Origin: Lactobacillaceae bacterium L1_55_11
GTDB lineage: Bacteria > Bacillota > Bacilli > Lactobacillales > Lactobacillaceae
NCBI GenBank assembly: GCA_029433155.1
Contig: JAQYTT010000001.1
Coordinates: 496,001 to 560,000, forward strand
Reading direction: 5' to 3'
Length of the DNA: 64,000 bases
Under the pieces are notes generated by a model. It was not told the DNA's origin and did not search any database. It saw only the letters and a list, made by a program, of their open reading frames with translations. Position 1 is the stretch's first letter. Each line of letters starts with the position of its first letter. Below are positions 17,150 to 25,902 of this stretch, piece by piece. The translations under genes were made by a program, and so were the position numbers.

Positions 17150-18439
17150 TCAGCCCTCATCCATGAAGTCCTTAAGGTGCTTAGAACGGCTTGGGTGGCG
17201 CAACTTACGCAGGGCCTTAGCTTCGATTTGACGAATTCGTTCCCGGGTAACGCCAAAGACGCGTCCGACTTCCTCTAAGGTCCGCGTCCGACCATCTTCT
17301 AGGCCAAAGCGCAGACGCAAGACGTTCTCTTCCCGGTCAGTCAGCGTGTCCAGCACAGATTCGAGCTGCTCACGGAGCATCTCATAGGCGGCTGAATCAG
17401 CCGGTGAAATCGCCTCATTATCCTCAATGAAGTCACCCAGGTGAGAATCATCCTCTTCCCCAATTGGCGTCTCCAGTGAAACCGGCTCCTGGGCAATCTT
17501 TAGGATTTCACGAACTTTTTCAGAGGTCAGGTTCATCTCGGCCCCAATTTCTTCTGGAATAGGTTCACGACCCAAATCCTGGAGTAACTGGCGCTGAATC
17601 CGGATTAACTTGTTAATGGTTTCAACCATGTGGACTGGCACACGGATGGTCCGGGCCTGGTCGGCAATGGCACGTGTGATTGCCTGACGAATCCACCAGG
17701 TGGCATAAGTTGAGAACTTGAAGCCCTTGGTGTAGTCGAACTTATCAACGGCCTTCATCAGACCCATGTTTCCTTCTTGAATCAAATCCAAGAACTGCAT
17801 ACCACGGCCGACATAGCGCTTAGCAATTGAAACCACCAGCCGGAGGTTGGCTTCGGCCAATTCCTGCTTGGCTTCTTCATCTCCCTGCTCGATGCGCTTA
17901 GAAATCTCGATTTCCTCGTCGCCCTTCAGCAGGTTAACCCGGCCAATTTCCTTCAGGTACATGCGGACTGGATCATTAATCTTAATCCCGGCCGTATCTT
18001 CAGCGTTGTCCAACTCTTCCTTAGAAGGCTTGTTCTGCTTAGCCTTTAAAACTTCAGGAGCTGGTTCACCGGACTCATCCACAATGGCGATGCCGGCATC
18101 TTCAACCTTTTCCATCAGCCGTTCGATGTTTTCCTCGTCAAGGTGGTACGGCTCAGCAATTCGTTCGGACAGCTCGCTGTACTTGATCTGCTTGGCGGGC
18201 TTAAATTCCTTGATCAACTCACGGACCGACTTGTCATAGGCTGGGCTCTTCATGGGTCCCGACTTTTTCGCGGCACGGTGGGTTGAAGCCCGGCCGGCAG
18301 CTGCCGCTTCTTCTGGCGTCTTCCCTTCGGCCAGGGCGAGCAATTCGGCCTTCTTAGCCCGGCCGTTGTAGGTGATGTGCTGATCGTCTAGGTAGGCCTT
18401 GATTTCTGCAATTTTACTAGAACTGGTAATGGTTGCCAT
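17150..18439 (-). CDS. rpoD: RNA polymerase primary sigma factor with extra N-terminal domain
   Basis: A 429-residue SigA. Region 1.1-like sequence is at about 60-120, region 1.2 [12 protein letters not shown], region 2 with [15 protein letters not shown], region 3, and region 4.2 helix-turn-helix [21 protein letters not shown]. The C-terminal two thirds are near-invariant for the family. Odd feature: residues about 6-40 ([31 protein letters not shown]) look like a SAP/HeH DNA-binding motif followed by an Ala/Lys-rich linker. This makes the protein about 55 residues longer than typical lactobacillar SigA. It lies 9 nt after dnaG. Confidence 0.95.
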   Translation of the reverse strand: MATITSSSKIAEIKAYLDDQHITYNGRAKKAELLALAEGKTPEEAAAAGRASTHRAAKKSGPMKSPAYDKSVRELIKEFKPAKQIKYSELSERIAEPYHLDEENIERLMEKVEDAGIAIVDESGEPAPEVLKAKQNKPSKEELDNAEDTAGIKINDPVRMYLKEIGRVNLLKGDEEIEISKRIEQGDEEAKQELAEANLRLVVSIAKRYVGRGMQFLDLIQEGNMGLMKAVDKFDYTKGFKFSTYATWWIRQAITRAIADQARTIRVPVHMVETINKLIRIQRQLLQDLGREPIPEEIGAEMNLTSEKVREILKIAQEPVSLETPIGEEDDSHLGDFIEDNEAISPADSAAYEMLREQLESVLDTLTDREENVLRLRFGLEDGRTRTLEEVGRVFGVTRERIRQIEAKALRKLRHPSRSKHLKDFMDEG

Positions 18440-18448
18440 AAAGTTCTC

Positions 18449-20323
18449 CTATTTGGTTTGCATTTGACGTTTGAGATTAATTAATTCAGTGGTGAGCTCG
18501 ACTAACTTGCGGTCGTCGTGCTGCTGCTTGGCCAGGCGAATAGCCTGGGTCAGCCGGTCAACGGCGGCATCCAGGGGTGCCTCAGTCATGATAATCCGGA
18601 GGTAATCCTGGATGGCCTCCTGGGCGATGGTGAAACCGCCAAACTCCTGGTCCATGGCCAGCAGTTTTTGGTTGAGCTCTGGCTTTTGAATGAAGTCCAT
18701 GAACTGGGCTAAGTCAAAGTCAGCACCATACTCCGCCTGGTAAACATCCACCAGCATCAGCAAGAGCTGGTAGTCAGGATGAACAAAGGCAAAGCCAGCA
18801 ATCGACTTAACCTGGTTCATCACGGCCGGCGACTTAATCATCGCCATCAACAGACCCCGCTCAGCCCGTTCAACCCGACTGATGACCGGCGGATTAGCTG
18901 CCGCATCACCAAAGGGGTCGGGCACCGGTTCATCAATCGGCGCCAGGGGGTCATCACTGACCCGCGGCTGGTAAGCTGACTTAGTACGCTGAGGGCGGTT
19001 GGCCTTAGTCGACGGCAACCGGGTCTCGTCTAGCTGCTGCTTTAAGGCGGCCTTGTCGGTGCCAAACTCGGCACTCAGCTGACTCAGCTGGGCGTCCTGT
19101 TCAACCGGTCCAGCTGCCTTTAAAACCGGCATAACTTCGCGTAAGAAGTCCAGGTACTGGGCCTGGTTGGACAGGTTTTTACCAGAACGGGCCTGGTTGA
19201 CCAAGAACTCAACCGGGGTCAAAATTCCCTGCTCCAACGCCTTTTTCAGAGCTGGCAGACCGCGTTCCCGCCGCATTTCGTCCGGGTCCAAATTATCGGG
19301 CAGGCTAATAATCCCAATTTCTAACTGGGGCGCCCGTTCCCGGATTAATTCGATGCTACGCTTGGTTGCATTTTGGCCGGCTTCATCGCCATCGTAGGCC
19401 AGTAGAATCCGGTCGGCCATCTTACTGAGCCGGCGGACATGGTCCTGCGTTAAAGCGGTTCCCATGGTCGCAACCCCTAAGTGATCACCGGCCATGTTGG
19501 CCGAAATCACATCCATGAAACCTTCAAAAATCATGGCGGTCCGCGCCTGGCGGATACTGGACTTAGCCAAATCTAAGCTATAGAGCAGCTTCCCCTTATC
19601 AAAGAAAGGACTTTCCGGACTGTTCATGTACTTAATCCGATTATCTGGGTCAAGGGAACGACCAGAAAAGCCAACTACCTGGCCATTTTCATTCTTAATG
19701 GGCCACACCACTCGACCACCGAAGCGGTCCCGGTCCTGACCAGCCTCATTTTTAATGAAAAGGTTACTGGTATCAATGACCTTGCTATCGACCTTTTGCT
19801 CCTGGGCATAACGCCAAAGCGCATTATCGGTCGGGGCAAAGCCAATGCCATACTCCTCAATCACGGCCGGTTCTAACTGGCGCTCCCCGGTCAGGTAGCG
19901 CAGGGCCTGCTCCCCCGCTGTCGTATGCAAGAGAATGTGCTGATAGAGCCGTTGGGCGTCAGTATGCAACTGGTAAACCGCCTGGAAGCGTTGGTCGGCC
20001 TGGCTGCGGCCGGCGTTCTCATAACTCGGATCAACACTGAGTCCAGCACTCTCGGCCAGGTTCAAGATGGCTTGCGGATAGGTCAGCCCTTCCTTGTCCA
20101 TGATAAAGGAAAAAACGGTCCCAGAACGGCCACAGGAGAAACAATGAAAGACCTGCTTCTCCTCGTTGACAAAGAGTGACGGGTGGCGATCCTCGTGGAA
20201 GGGACAGGAACCATTCCACTGCCGGCCCCGCTTAACCAGCTGCGTATACTGCCCAATCACATCCACAATATTTACTTTTTGACGGACTTCATCAATGAAG
20301 GCTTGCGGAATTCGTTGGGCCAT
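18449..20323 (-). CDS. dnaG: DNA primase
   Basis: A 624-residue primase that makes RNA primers for replication. The CHC2 zinc finger is visible with C40, H43, C61 and C64. A TOPRIM core follows with the catalytic Glu in IFEGFMDV and the Asp pair in LLAYDGDEAG. The C-terminal domain that binds DnaB helicase (about 475-624) is less conserved. The dnaG-rpoD gene order is the conserved macromolecular synthesis operon of Firmicutes (rpsU is not upstream here). Confidence 0.95.
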   Translation of the reverse strand: MAQRIPQAFIDEVRQKVNIVDVIGQYTQLVKRGRQWNGSCPFHEDRHPSLFVNEEKQVFHCFSCGRSGTVFSFIMDKEGLTYPQAILNLAESAGLSVDPSYENAGRSQADQRFQAVYQLHTDAQRLYQHILLHTTAGEQALRYLTGERQLEPAVIEEYGIGFAPTDNALWRYAQEQKVDSKVIDTSNLFIKNEAGQDRDRFGGRVVWPIKNENGQVVGFSGRSLDPDNRIKYMNSPESPFFDKGKLLYSLDLAKSSIRQARTAMIFEGFMDVISANMAGDHLGVATMGTALTQDHVRRLSKMADRILLAYDGDEAGQNATKRSIELIRERAPQLEIGIISLPDNLDPDEMRRERGLPALKKALEQGILTPVEFLVNQARSGKNLSNQAQYLDFLREVMPVLKAAGPVEQDAQLSQLSAEFGTDKAALKQQLDETRLPSTKANRPQRTKSAYQPRVSDDPLAPIDEPVPDPFGDAAANPPVISRVERAERGLLMAMIKSPAVMNQVKSIAGFAFVHPDYQLLLMLVDVYQAEYGADFDLAQFMDFIQKPELNQKLLAMDQEFGGFTIAQEAIQDYLRIIMTEAPLDAAVDRLTQAIRLAKQQHDDRKLVELTTELINLKRQMQTK

Positions 20324-20348
20324 GCCACCTTCCCTTCAAAACAAGAAA

Positions 20349-20372
20349 AGTCGCAAACCCAGCGTTGCGACT
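20349..20372 (-). promoter_or_regulatory. terminator-like hairpin in the dnaG-rpoD leader
   Basis: An 8-bp stem AGTCGCAA/TTGCGACT with an 8-nt loop, followed on the minus strand by TTTTCTTGTTTT. It lies between the promoter (about 23 nt upstream) and the dnaG start, with no gene upstream that it could terminate. It may attenuate or set basal expression of the operon. Confidence 0.6.
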
Positions 20373-20394
20373 ATTGACGAATTAACTACACTAT

Positions 20395-20423
20395 ATGATA
20401 CGTTCTTGAGGCGTTTTTGTCAA
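20395..20423 (-). promoter_or_regulatory. SigA promoter of dnaG-rpoD
   Basis: TTGACA (20418-20423), 17-nt spacer, TATCAT (20395-20400) on the minus strand, about 70 nt upstream of the dnaG ATG. Confidence 0.85.
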
Positions 20424-20538
20424 GGGGTACCTGCAGTTTAAAATCGCTCAAGAACAGGCCTTTTAACAATTTCATTTTTATGCCATTCTGGATTATGTTA
20501 ACTAAAAACCCTTTCTGACTTGCTCAAACATTCCTAAA

Positions 20539-20552
20539 TGTAAGCGCTTGCA
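20539..20552 (+). promoter_or_regulatory. cre site (CcpA operator)
   Basis: TGTAAGCGCTTGCA is a near-perfect palindrome matching the catabolite-responsive element consensus. It overlaps the -35 hexamer of the antiporter promoter, a position expected to give repression by CcpA. Confidence 0.85.
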
Positions 20553-20575
20553 AAACGGGGAAATTTTGCTAAACT
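20548..20575 (+). promoter_or_regulatory. promoter of the sugar-phosphate antiporter
   Basis: TTGCAA (20548-20553), 16-nt spacer, extended TGcTAAACT with -10 at 20570-20575. Confidence 0.7.
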
Positions 20576-20631
20576 AAAAAAGAAATAGCGCGATGTTTCA
20601 ATTAAAAATTTATTCCTGGAGGTTCATTCCA

Positions 20632-21981
20632 ATGTTTTCATTTTTGCAGCCGGCCGCCCCTGCGGCCCGAAAGGTTCCCCCGAGTCAAGTTGCTAGCAGT
20701 TACCGCCTGCACCAGGTTGGGGTCCTAATTTCTTTGTCCTTAGGCTATATTGGCTACTACATTATCCGCCTGATTTTTGCTACCGAACAAAATGACATCA
20801 TGGCCCAGTACGGCTTTACCACCGCTGAAATCGGCCTGGTTCTCTCCTGCTTTGGGATTGGTTACGGCACGTCTAAGTTACTGATGGGTGCTTTAGCTGA
20901 TAAGAGTCACACGACTAGATATCTATCAACCGGGCTGATTATTTCAGCCATTTTGAACATCGGCCTGGGTTCAACTAAGAACCTGTACCTGATGATGCTA
21001 CTGATGCTGATTATGTCGGTAGCCCAGGGCATGGGCGGCGCGGCCTGCCAACGGGGCATTCAGCTTTGGTGGGGTAAAAAGTGGCGTGGTACCATCTATG
21101 CCATCTGGGCTTCGGCCCACAATGCCGGTGCCTTTGCCTGCGTGGCCGTGGTCCAAATCGCTACCTTCTTTTTCACCGGGTCGATTGCAGCCGTCTTCTA
21201 CACGGCCTCCGCGGTCTCAATCTTGATTGCCATCTTAGTTCTGATTTTAGGGACCGACCGGCCAGAAGTGGTCGGCCTACCCAACGTGGCTAAGTACACC
21301 GGTGATAAGGTAGTTTTGAGTGATGGTCAGCTCAGTGAAGCTGATCAGACTGACCAGCCAATGATGGCCGTCTTTATCCAGTACATCCTTAAGAACCCGA
21401 TGGTCTGGGCGATTGCCCTGACCTCGATGTCCCTGTACATTGTTCGTTACGGGATTATGAGCTGGATTCCCAGCTACCTAGTTGAAAACAAGGGCTTCTC
21501 GGCTGATTTTGCCAAGTGGCTGATTGGTATTTTCGAACTGGCCGCCGTGCCCGGCGTAATTGTTATCGGTTTGATTTCGGATCTACTCCAGGACCGCCGA
21601 GGTCTGGTTTGCCTGGTCTCAGTCATTGGCTTAATTGGTTGTCTGATGACCTACTTCACCAGTACGAACCATGGTCTCATCGTCGTAACCCTCTTTATCA
21701 TGGGCACGCTTATCTACGCACCCCTGGCCCTGGTCGGCCTGATGGTTAACGAGGCGGTGCCTAAGTTTGCCGTGGGCACCTCGACTGGTTTTACCGGTTT
21801 CTTCCAGTATATCTTCGGTGAAACCCTGGCAACGGCTCTGATTGGCATCCTGGTCCACCACTACGGCTGGGTTGCCAGCGATATTGTCCTATACAGTGCC
21901 GCTGGCCTGTCCGTCCTCTTACTGATTTACATCACGATTAAGGAAGCCCGTGATCAGAAACGGGCTCGTCAAAGGGCATAA
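20632..21981 (+). CDS. OPA-family sugar-phosphate antiporter (UhpT/GlpT-like)
   Basis: A 449-residue major facilitator with twelve helices. The N-terminus (VASSYRLHQVGVLISLSLGYIGYYIIR) and the motif GFTTAEIGLVLSCFGIGYGTSKLLMGALADKSHTTRYLSTGL match organophosphate:phosphate antiporters that import hexose 6-phosphates or glycerol 3-phosphate in exchange for phosphate. I chose the ATG at 20632 (TGGAGG 9 nt upstream); an earlier ATG at 20593 lacks a binding site. Upstream cre and promoter indicate catabolite repression. Which phosphate ester it carries is uncertain. Confidence 0.85.
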   Translation: MFSFLQPAAPAARKVPPSQVASSYRLHQVGVLISLSLGYIGYYIIRLIFATEQNDIMAQYGFTTAEIGLVLSCFGIGYGTSKLLMGALADKSHTTRYLSTGLIISAILNIGLGSTKNLYLMMLLMLIMSVAQGMGGAACQRGIQLWWGKKWRGTIYAIWASAHNAGAFACVAVVQIATFFFTGSIAAVFYTASAVSILIAILVLILGTDRPEVVGLPNVAKYTGDKVVLSDGQLSEADQTDQPMMAVFIQYILKNPMVWAIALTSMSLYIVRYGIMSWIPSYLVENKGFSADFAKWLIGIFELAAVPGVIVIGLISDLLQDRRGLVCLVSVIGLIGCLMTYFTSTNHGLIVVTLFIMGTLIYAPLALVGLMVNEAVPKFAVGTSTGFTGFFQYIFGETLATALIGILVHHYGWVASDIVLYSAAGLSVLLLIYITIKEARDQKRARQRA

Positions 21982-21984
21982 ATA

Positions 21985-22017
21985 AAAGCCACCCGCGACT
22001 AACGGGTGGCTTTTTTT
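21985..22017. terminator. bidirectional terminator
   Basis: Stem AAAGCCACCCG/CGGGTGGCTTT with an 8-nt loop and flanking runs between the convergent antiporter and cystathionine enzyme genes. Confidence 0.88.
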
Positions 22018-22022
22018 ATGAA

Positions 22023-23177
22023 TCATTTCTCAGCAATCTGAAAGGCCTGCTCTAGATCCGCAATCAAATCTTCCGGATCTTCAAGACCAACTGACAGGCG
22101 AACCAGGCTAGGTGTAATCCCCACCTTTTCCCGCTCGGCCACTGGCAGTTCGACGTGGGTCATAAAGTATGGCAGCTCAATCAAACTTTCAACTGAACCA
22201 AGGCTCACGGCCAGCCAAATCAACTTGGTGTTGTTGACCAACTTTTTGGGATCAATCCGGTCGTTAACTTCAAAGCTAATCACGCCACCCGAGCCCCTGA
22301 GTTCGTCTTTGGCAACGTCTGCATCCCCAAAGCGGCCGGGATAGTAAATCCGGTTAATGAAATCCGACTTGGTCTCCAAGTAGTCCAGCACCTTCTTGGC
22401 ATTTTGCACGTGACGGTCCAAGCGCACCGACAAAGTCTTAATGCCACGAATAACCAACATACAGTCTTCCGGCGCTAAGATACCACCAACCGCGTTTTGA
22501 CAAAAGTAGAGCTGGTCGCCGATTGCGTCGTCATTGGTTACAACTAAACCGGCAATAACATCCGAGTGACCACCGAGGTACTTGGTCGCTGAATGAATGA
22601 CCACATCGGCCCCCAAGGTCAGCGGCTGCTGAAAATATGGCGTTAGGAAGGTATTATCCACAATCGTCAGGACGCCGTGTTTTTTAGCAATGGCCGATAC
22701 GCCCTTAATACTAGTCACCTTCATGAAGGGGTTGTCAATTGGTTCGAAGTAAATCGCCTTGGTATTGTCCTGAATGGCGGCTTCGACCGCGTCCAAATCC
22801 TGGGTATCCACCTGAGTAAATTCAATGTCTAACTTCTTGAGATAGTCATTAATCAGGCGGAAAGTGCCCCCATAAATATTTTGACTGACGACGATGTGGT
22901 CACCGGGCTTGAAATTAGTAAAGACGGCGTGGATGGCTGCACTCCCAGAAGCAAAGGCGTAACCATGCTTGGCCTCTTCTAGGACTGCGATTTGATCTTC
23001 CAAGTACTCCCGGGTTGGGTTTAACGAACGGGAATAGTCGTACTTATTTTCTGCATCTATGTCATCAAAGGCAAAGGTGGTCGACTGGTAGATGGGCACG
23101 TTAACGGCCCCAGTGTTGTTATCGTGTAGCTGGTTCAATCCCTTACCAAAAACTAATTTCGTGTTAAATCCGGTCAT
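22023..23177 (-). CDS. cystathionine gamma-synthase/beta-lyase family enzyme
   Basis: A 384-residue PLP enzyme of the Cys/Met metabolism family (trans-sulfuration). Features are YDYSRSLNPTRE, YGGTFRL, DNTFLTPYFQQPL and the PLP-lysine motif SATKYLGGHSDV. Family members are MetB, MetC or MccB-like and cannot be separated confidently by eye. The Met-type T-box upstream argues for a methionine-synthesis role (MetB or MetC). AAAGGAG precedes the ATG. It is monocistronic, with its own terminator. Confidence 0.9.
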   Translation of the reverse strand: MTGFNTKLVFGKGLNQLHDNNTGAVNVPIYQSTTFAFDDIDAENKYDYSRSLNPTREYLEDQIAVLEEAKHGYAFASGSAAIHAVFTNFKPGDHIVVSQNIYGGTFRLINDYLKKLDIEFTQVDTQDLDAVEAAIQDNTKAIYFEPIDNPFMKVTSIKGVSAIAKKHGVLTIVDNTFLTPYFQQPLTLGADVVIHSATKYLGGHSDVIAGLVVTNDDAIGDQLYFCQNAVGGILAPEDCMLVIRGIKTLSVRLDRHVQNAKKVLDYLETKSDFINRIYYPGRFGDADVAKDELRGSGGVISFEVNDRIDPKKLVNNTKLIWLAVSLGSVESLIELPYFMTHVELPVAEREKVGITPSLVRLSVGLEDPEDLIADLEQAFQIAEK

Positions 23178-23198
23178 AATTTACTCCTTTTTCATGCC

Positions 23199-23480
23199 AA
23201 TAAAAAATCCCGCAGTCTAAAAATTTAGACTACGGGACGCTCAAAAACGTGTTACCACCCTGGTTCTAGCCGGTATCACTACCGCCTACTCGACAAGTAC
23301 GTCAGCTAAATGGCCGAGATACTCTGACGCTATAACGGGCGCACCCGAAACCGGCTAACCACCAAGGTTCACCAATTTAAAACTCCAAGACCATCTTCGC
23401 TGCCCCTTCCCTACCAATTTCCACCACACATTGGCTCTCTATCAGGGTTGTGACACCTACTCATCTCATCAACGTTTAGG
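23199..23480 (-). promoter_or_regulatory. T-box riboswitch, probable tRNA-Met
   Basis: The leader of the cystathionine enzyme gene contains the T-box AGGGTGGTAACACG (around 23247-23261) and a terminator stem TCCCGTAGTCTA/TTAGACTGCGGGA plus T-run (23203-23237). Stem I has a GATGAG-AGTA element, an AGAGAG segment and a specifier-loop strand CGAAGATGG. Aligning that loop on the glyQ T-box places ATG (Met) as specifier, followed by a purine. Uncharged tRNA-Met should promote readthrough. Confidence 0.88.
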
Positions 23481-23488
23481 ATAGGTGC

Positions 23489-23517
23489 AGTTTAGCATGA
23501 GAAAAATTCTATGTCAA
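23489..23517 (-). promoter_or_regulatory. promoter of the T-box (Met) unit
   Basis: TTGACA (23512-23517), 17-nt spacer, extended TGcTAAACT with -10 at 23489-23494. Confidence 0.85.
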
Positions 23518-23567
23518 TTCTAATTATTTGCTAATAAATTATGTATCAACTGTGCAATAAAGGAAAA

Positions 23568-24611
23568 TTAGTTAAATTCACCATCCCAGGCAATGTCATC
23601 GACACTGGCCTGACGCAGGTTAACGTGGTGCTGCTTGCCGTAACGGTACCAGTGCCAGACCTGATCAATCTGCAGCCAGGTCGGCCAGCTCACGCCGATA
23701 TCAGAAAAGAAAGACTTCGATTCCCGCCAGGCCTGCCAGGTCATAAGCGGATGGCGGAAGAAATCCGGCACCAGGGCCAAATCAGTCCGCCGGGGCGTCT
23801 TCACCCGCAACGGTTGACCATCCCAGAAATCAGCATTAAACAGCACCAGGCCACTGGTAGCCCGGGGGTTAATGTCAATAAAGTACAGTCCCCCAGTCTT
23901 AGCACTTTCCATTATATCGGCCCCGAAAAAACCGGTGTAGTTGGTGTGCTCAATCAGACGGGTAGCTGCGTTAACGATGTCAGGTCGGTGGTGGTTTTTA
24001 ATCAAAACACTGGAAGATCCCTGGAAATTGAAGGCCTTGTCATAGACCACGGCGCCAAGGACCTGGCCCTTTTCGGCCACCAGACTCAGGCACCACTCCT
24101 TACCCGTAATTTTTTCCTGGTAAAAATGGGGCTGGTCCAGGTTGGCATCCCCCACACTGGTAAAGCGGGAGTAATCGTTCTTTAAAATTCGATCCGGACC
24201 AGGTTCATTATAGGCATGTGGTGCTAACAAACCAGCGTCTTGCAAAACCTGGGCGTAGTGTTCCTTGTGGTGCAACTGGGCCATGGTCGCAAAGTCAGCC
24301 GCAAACAAGGGTGCCTTGAGCTGGTCACGACCGCGACTCAACCAGAAAGTCTCCTCATTCGTGGGCACAATCAGATCAATCTTGAAATCGTCAAGCTGCT
24401 GGTTAATCTGATCCAGGTAGGTTTGATTATCATAGCGGCAGGAAGCTGTTAGGGTAAAGGCCTGAATTCCTTTTAGAGACTTTCCAAGGGCAAAATCAAC
24501 ACTGTCAGTGGTCCAGACCAGCACGCCGGCATTAATAAATTCCTGCATTAAGGCCAGGGCAATCGGTGAACGTGCCCCGGTTACTAAGACTCGTTTCCCA
24601 CGTAAATCCAT
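23568..24611 (-). CDS. ATP-grasp ligase of the KAS III cluster
   Basis: A 347-residue ATP-grasp protein with an N-terminal Rossmann-like pre-ATP-grasp domain (GKRVLVTGARSPIALAL), an internal ATP-grasp fold (QPHFYQEKITGKEWCLS) and the metal/ATP motif GLYFIDINPRATSGLVLF. This class usually joins a carboxylate to an amine, thiol or similar nucleophile through an acyl-phosphate. It is related in style to CarB-like stand-alone ATP-grasp enzymes. The start is ATG at 24611, 7 nt after the adenylating enzyme's stop, within a five-gene operon. It is the last gene; no clear terminator follows. Substrate is unknown. Confidence 0.8.
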   Translation of the reverse strand: MDLRGKRVLVTGARSPIALALMQEFINAGVLVWTTDSVDFALGKSLKGIQAFTLTASCRYDNQTYLDQINQQLDDFKIDLIVPTNEETFWLSRGRDQLKAPLFAADFATMAQLHHKEHYAQVLQDAGLLAPHAYNEPGPDRILKNDYSRFTSVGDANLDQPHFYQEKITGKEWCLSLVAEKGQVLGAVVYDKAFNFQGSSSVLIKNHHRPDIVNAATRLIEHTNYTGFFGADIMESAKTGGLYFIDINPRATSGLVLFNADFWDGQPLRVKTPRRTDLALVPDFFRHPLMTWQAWRESKSFFSDIGVSWPTWLQIDQVWHWYRYGKQHHVNLRQASVDDIAWDGEFN

Positions 24612-24618
24612 GCTAATC

Positions 24619-25902
24619 CTACCTTTCTCGTACAATCTTGCGCCGCTTTCCCATTTTAAAGTCGTAGTGGTAAGGCACAAAGCTAACTGACAGTGGCTCT
24701 AATCCCTGCTTTTCAAAGAAGTCTGCGAAACTTTGCGCCACCGCATCCTGGTAGGCCGCATCGTCTAGGGCTACCTGCAGACTCCGATCCTGCTTCTGTA
24801 AGATTTGATAATTTTGAATCTGGTTGTCGGCCTCCAAAACCACCTTACGTAGGAAGTCTGGGAAGACCTGGCGCCGGTCGCCACCTACAGTGGTGAATTC
24901 AAGAACGTCATCTTCTCGGCCAATAATCCGGTCTAGGGCCAAATAAGGTGACCCACAGGGACAGGGCGTGGCCCGTTCCTGCAAGATATCATTGAGCCGG
25001 TAGCGGATTAGGGGCTGTGAATGGCGGTAAAAATCAGTAATCACTGGCGCAAAGAGGCGCTGTTCCTCATCCAAAACATCCTTTTCCACTAAGAGATTAT
25101 CCTCATTCATGTGCAGGGTGCCATAGGCACAGGTCGTCGCCAAAAAACCTTCAGTCGCCTGGTAAACTTGGTGAATGGGTTGATTGGTCGCCTGAGATAG
25201 CCAGTCCTGGTCTTCCGGTTCGAGGGTCTCCGCCACCGAAATAATCTTTTTAAAGGGCAATTCCAAGTTCTGATCTTGGTAGTAGCGCACGATTTCTAAG
25301 AGCATGGCTGGTGGCCCGACCAAGACAGTCGCTTCAAAGTCACGTAAGGCGGCTAGATTCTCCGCCATTGGAGCCATTAAATCAAAGAACTTAAAGGTTA
25401 ACTTCGCCGAACTCGTGGACTCATAGAGGTTATTATTAGCCCGCATGAAAAAGGCAATTTTTTGGTGACCCTTGGGTAGGCCGGGTAAGAGCTTTCCTAA
25501 AACCGCGCCAGCCCAAAGACTCTGTTCGCGCTGGGTGGTCACAAAGACGCCCTGGTTCCCCGAAGTACCAGAAGACAGGCCAACACTAACCCCGGGTTTG
25601 ATCTCCTCGCTAAAGTCGCGGGTGTTTTCCTGGTGACGGGCAAAATCCCGGGCCTGGTCAAAGTCCAGTCCCAGGGTATTAATCCGGTTAAAGTTCCCCA
25701 TCCAGACCGACTTATCACTGTAGGGAATGGTATTCCAGGGCTGGTTTTTATAGCGAGCATAGTAGTTACCAGCCGGTAGCCAGTTCAACAACCGCTGTAA
25801 GCGGCGCTTTTGAACACGCTGTAAGTGCCTGCGATTTTTGATAAAGGTGGCGTCCCAGCGGGTCTTAATGTACGACCCGGCCAAGGTGGCTAATTGAACC
25901 AT
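24619..25902 (-). CDS. adenylate-forming enzyme, PaaK/F390-synthetase-like
   Basis: A 427-residue acyl-adenylating enzyme of the phenylacetate-CoA ligase/coenzyme F390 synthetase-related group. The AMP-binding P-loop SSGTSGNQG lies at 110-118, YQATEGFLATTC forms the adenine-binding region, RYRLNDIL the hinge motif and a CPCGSP segment is a possible metal-binding turn. F390 chemistry is not expected in lactic acid bacteria, so that name reflects homology only. It probably activates the acyl product of the operon. The ATG overlaps the preceding hydrolase gene by 13 nt. Confidence 0.8.
   Translation of the reverse strand: MVQLATLAGSYIKTRWDATFIKNRRHLQRVQKRRLQRLLNWLPAGNYYARYKNQPWNTIPYSDKSVWMGNFNRINTLGLDFDQARDFARHQENTRDFSEEIKPGVSVGLSSGTSGNQGVFVTTQREQSLWAGAVLGKLLPGLPKGHQKIAFFMRANNNLYESTSSAKLTFKFFDLMAPMAENLAALRDFEATVLVGPPAMLLEIVRYYQDQNLELPFKKIISVAETLEPEDQDWLSQATNQPIHQVYQATEGFLATTCAYGTLHMNEDNLLVEKDVLDEEQRLFAPVITDFYRHSQPLIRYRLNDILQERATPCPCGSPYLALDRIIGREDDVLEFTTVGGDRRQVFPDFLRKVVLEADNQIQNYQILQKQDRSLQVALDDAAYQDAVAQSFADFFEKQGLEPLSVSFVPYHYDFKMGKRRKIVRER

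Noticed and set aside
23541-24185. 214-codon plus-strand open frame opposite the ATP-grasp gene
   Set aside because: Antisense shadow of a well-supported gene; no ribosome binding site and no recognisable protein pattern.
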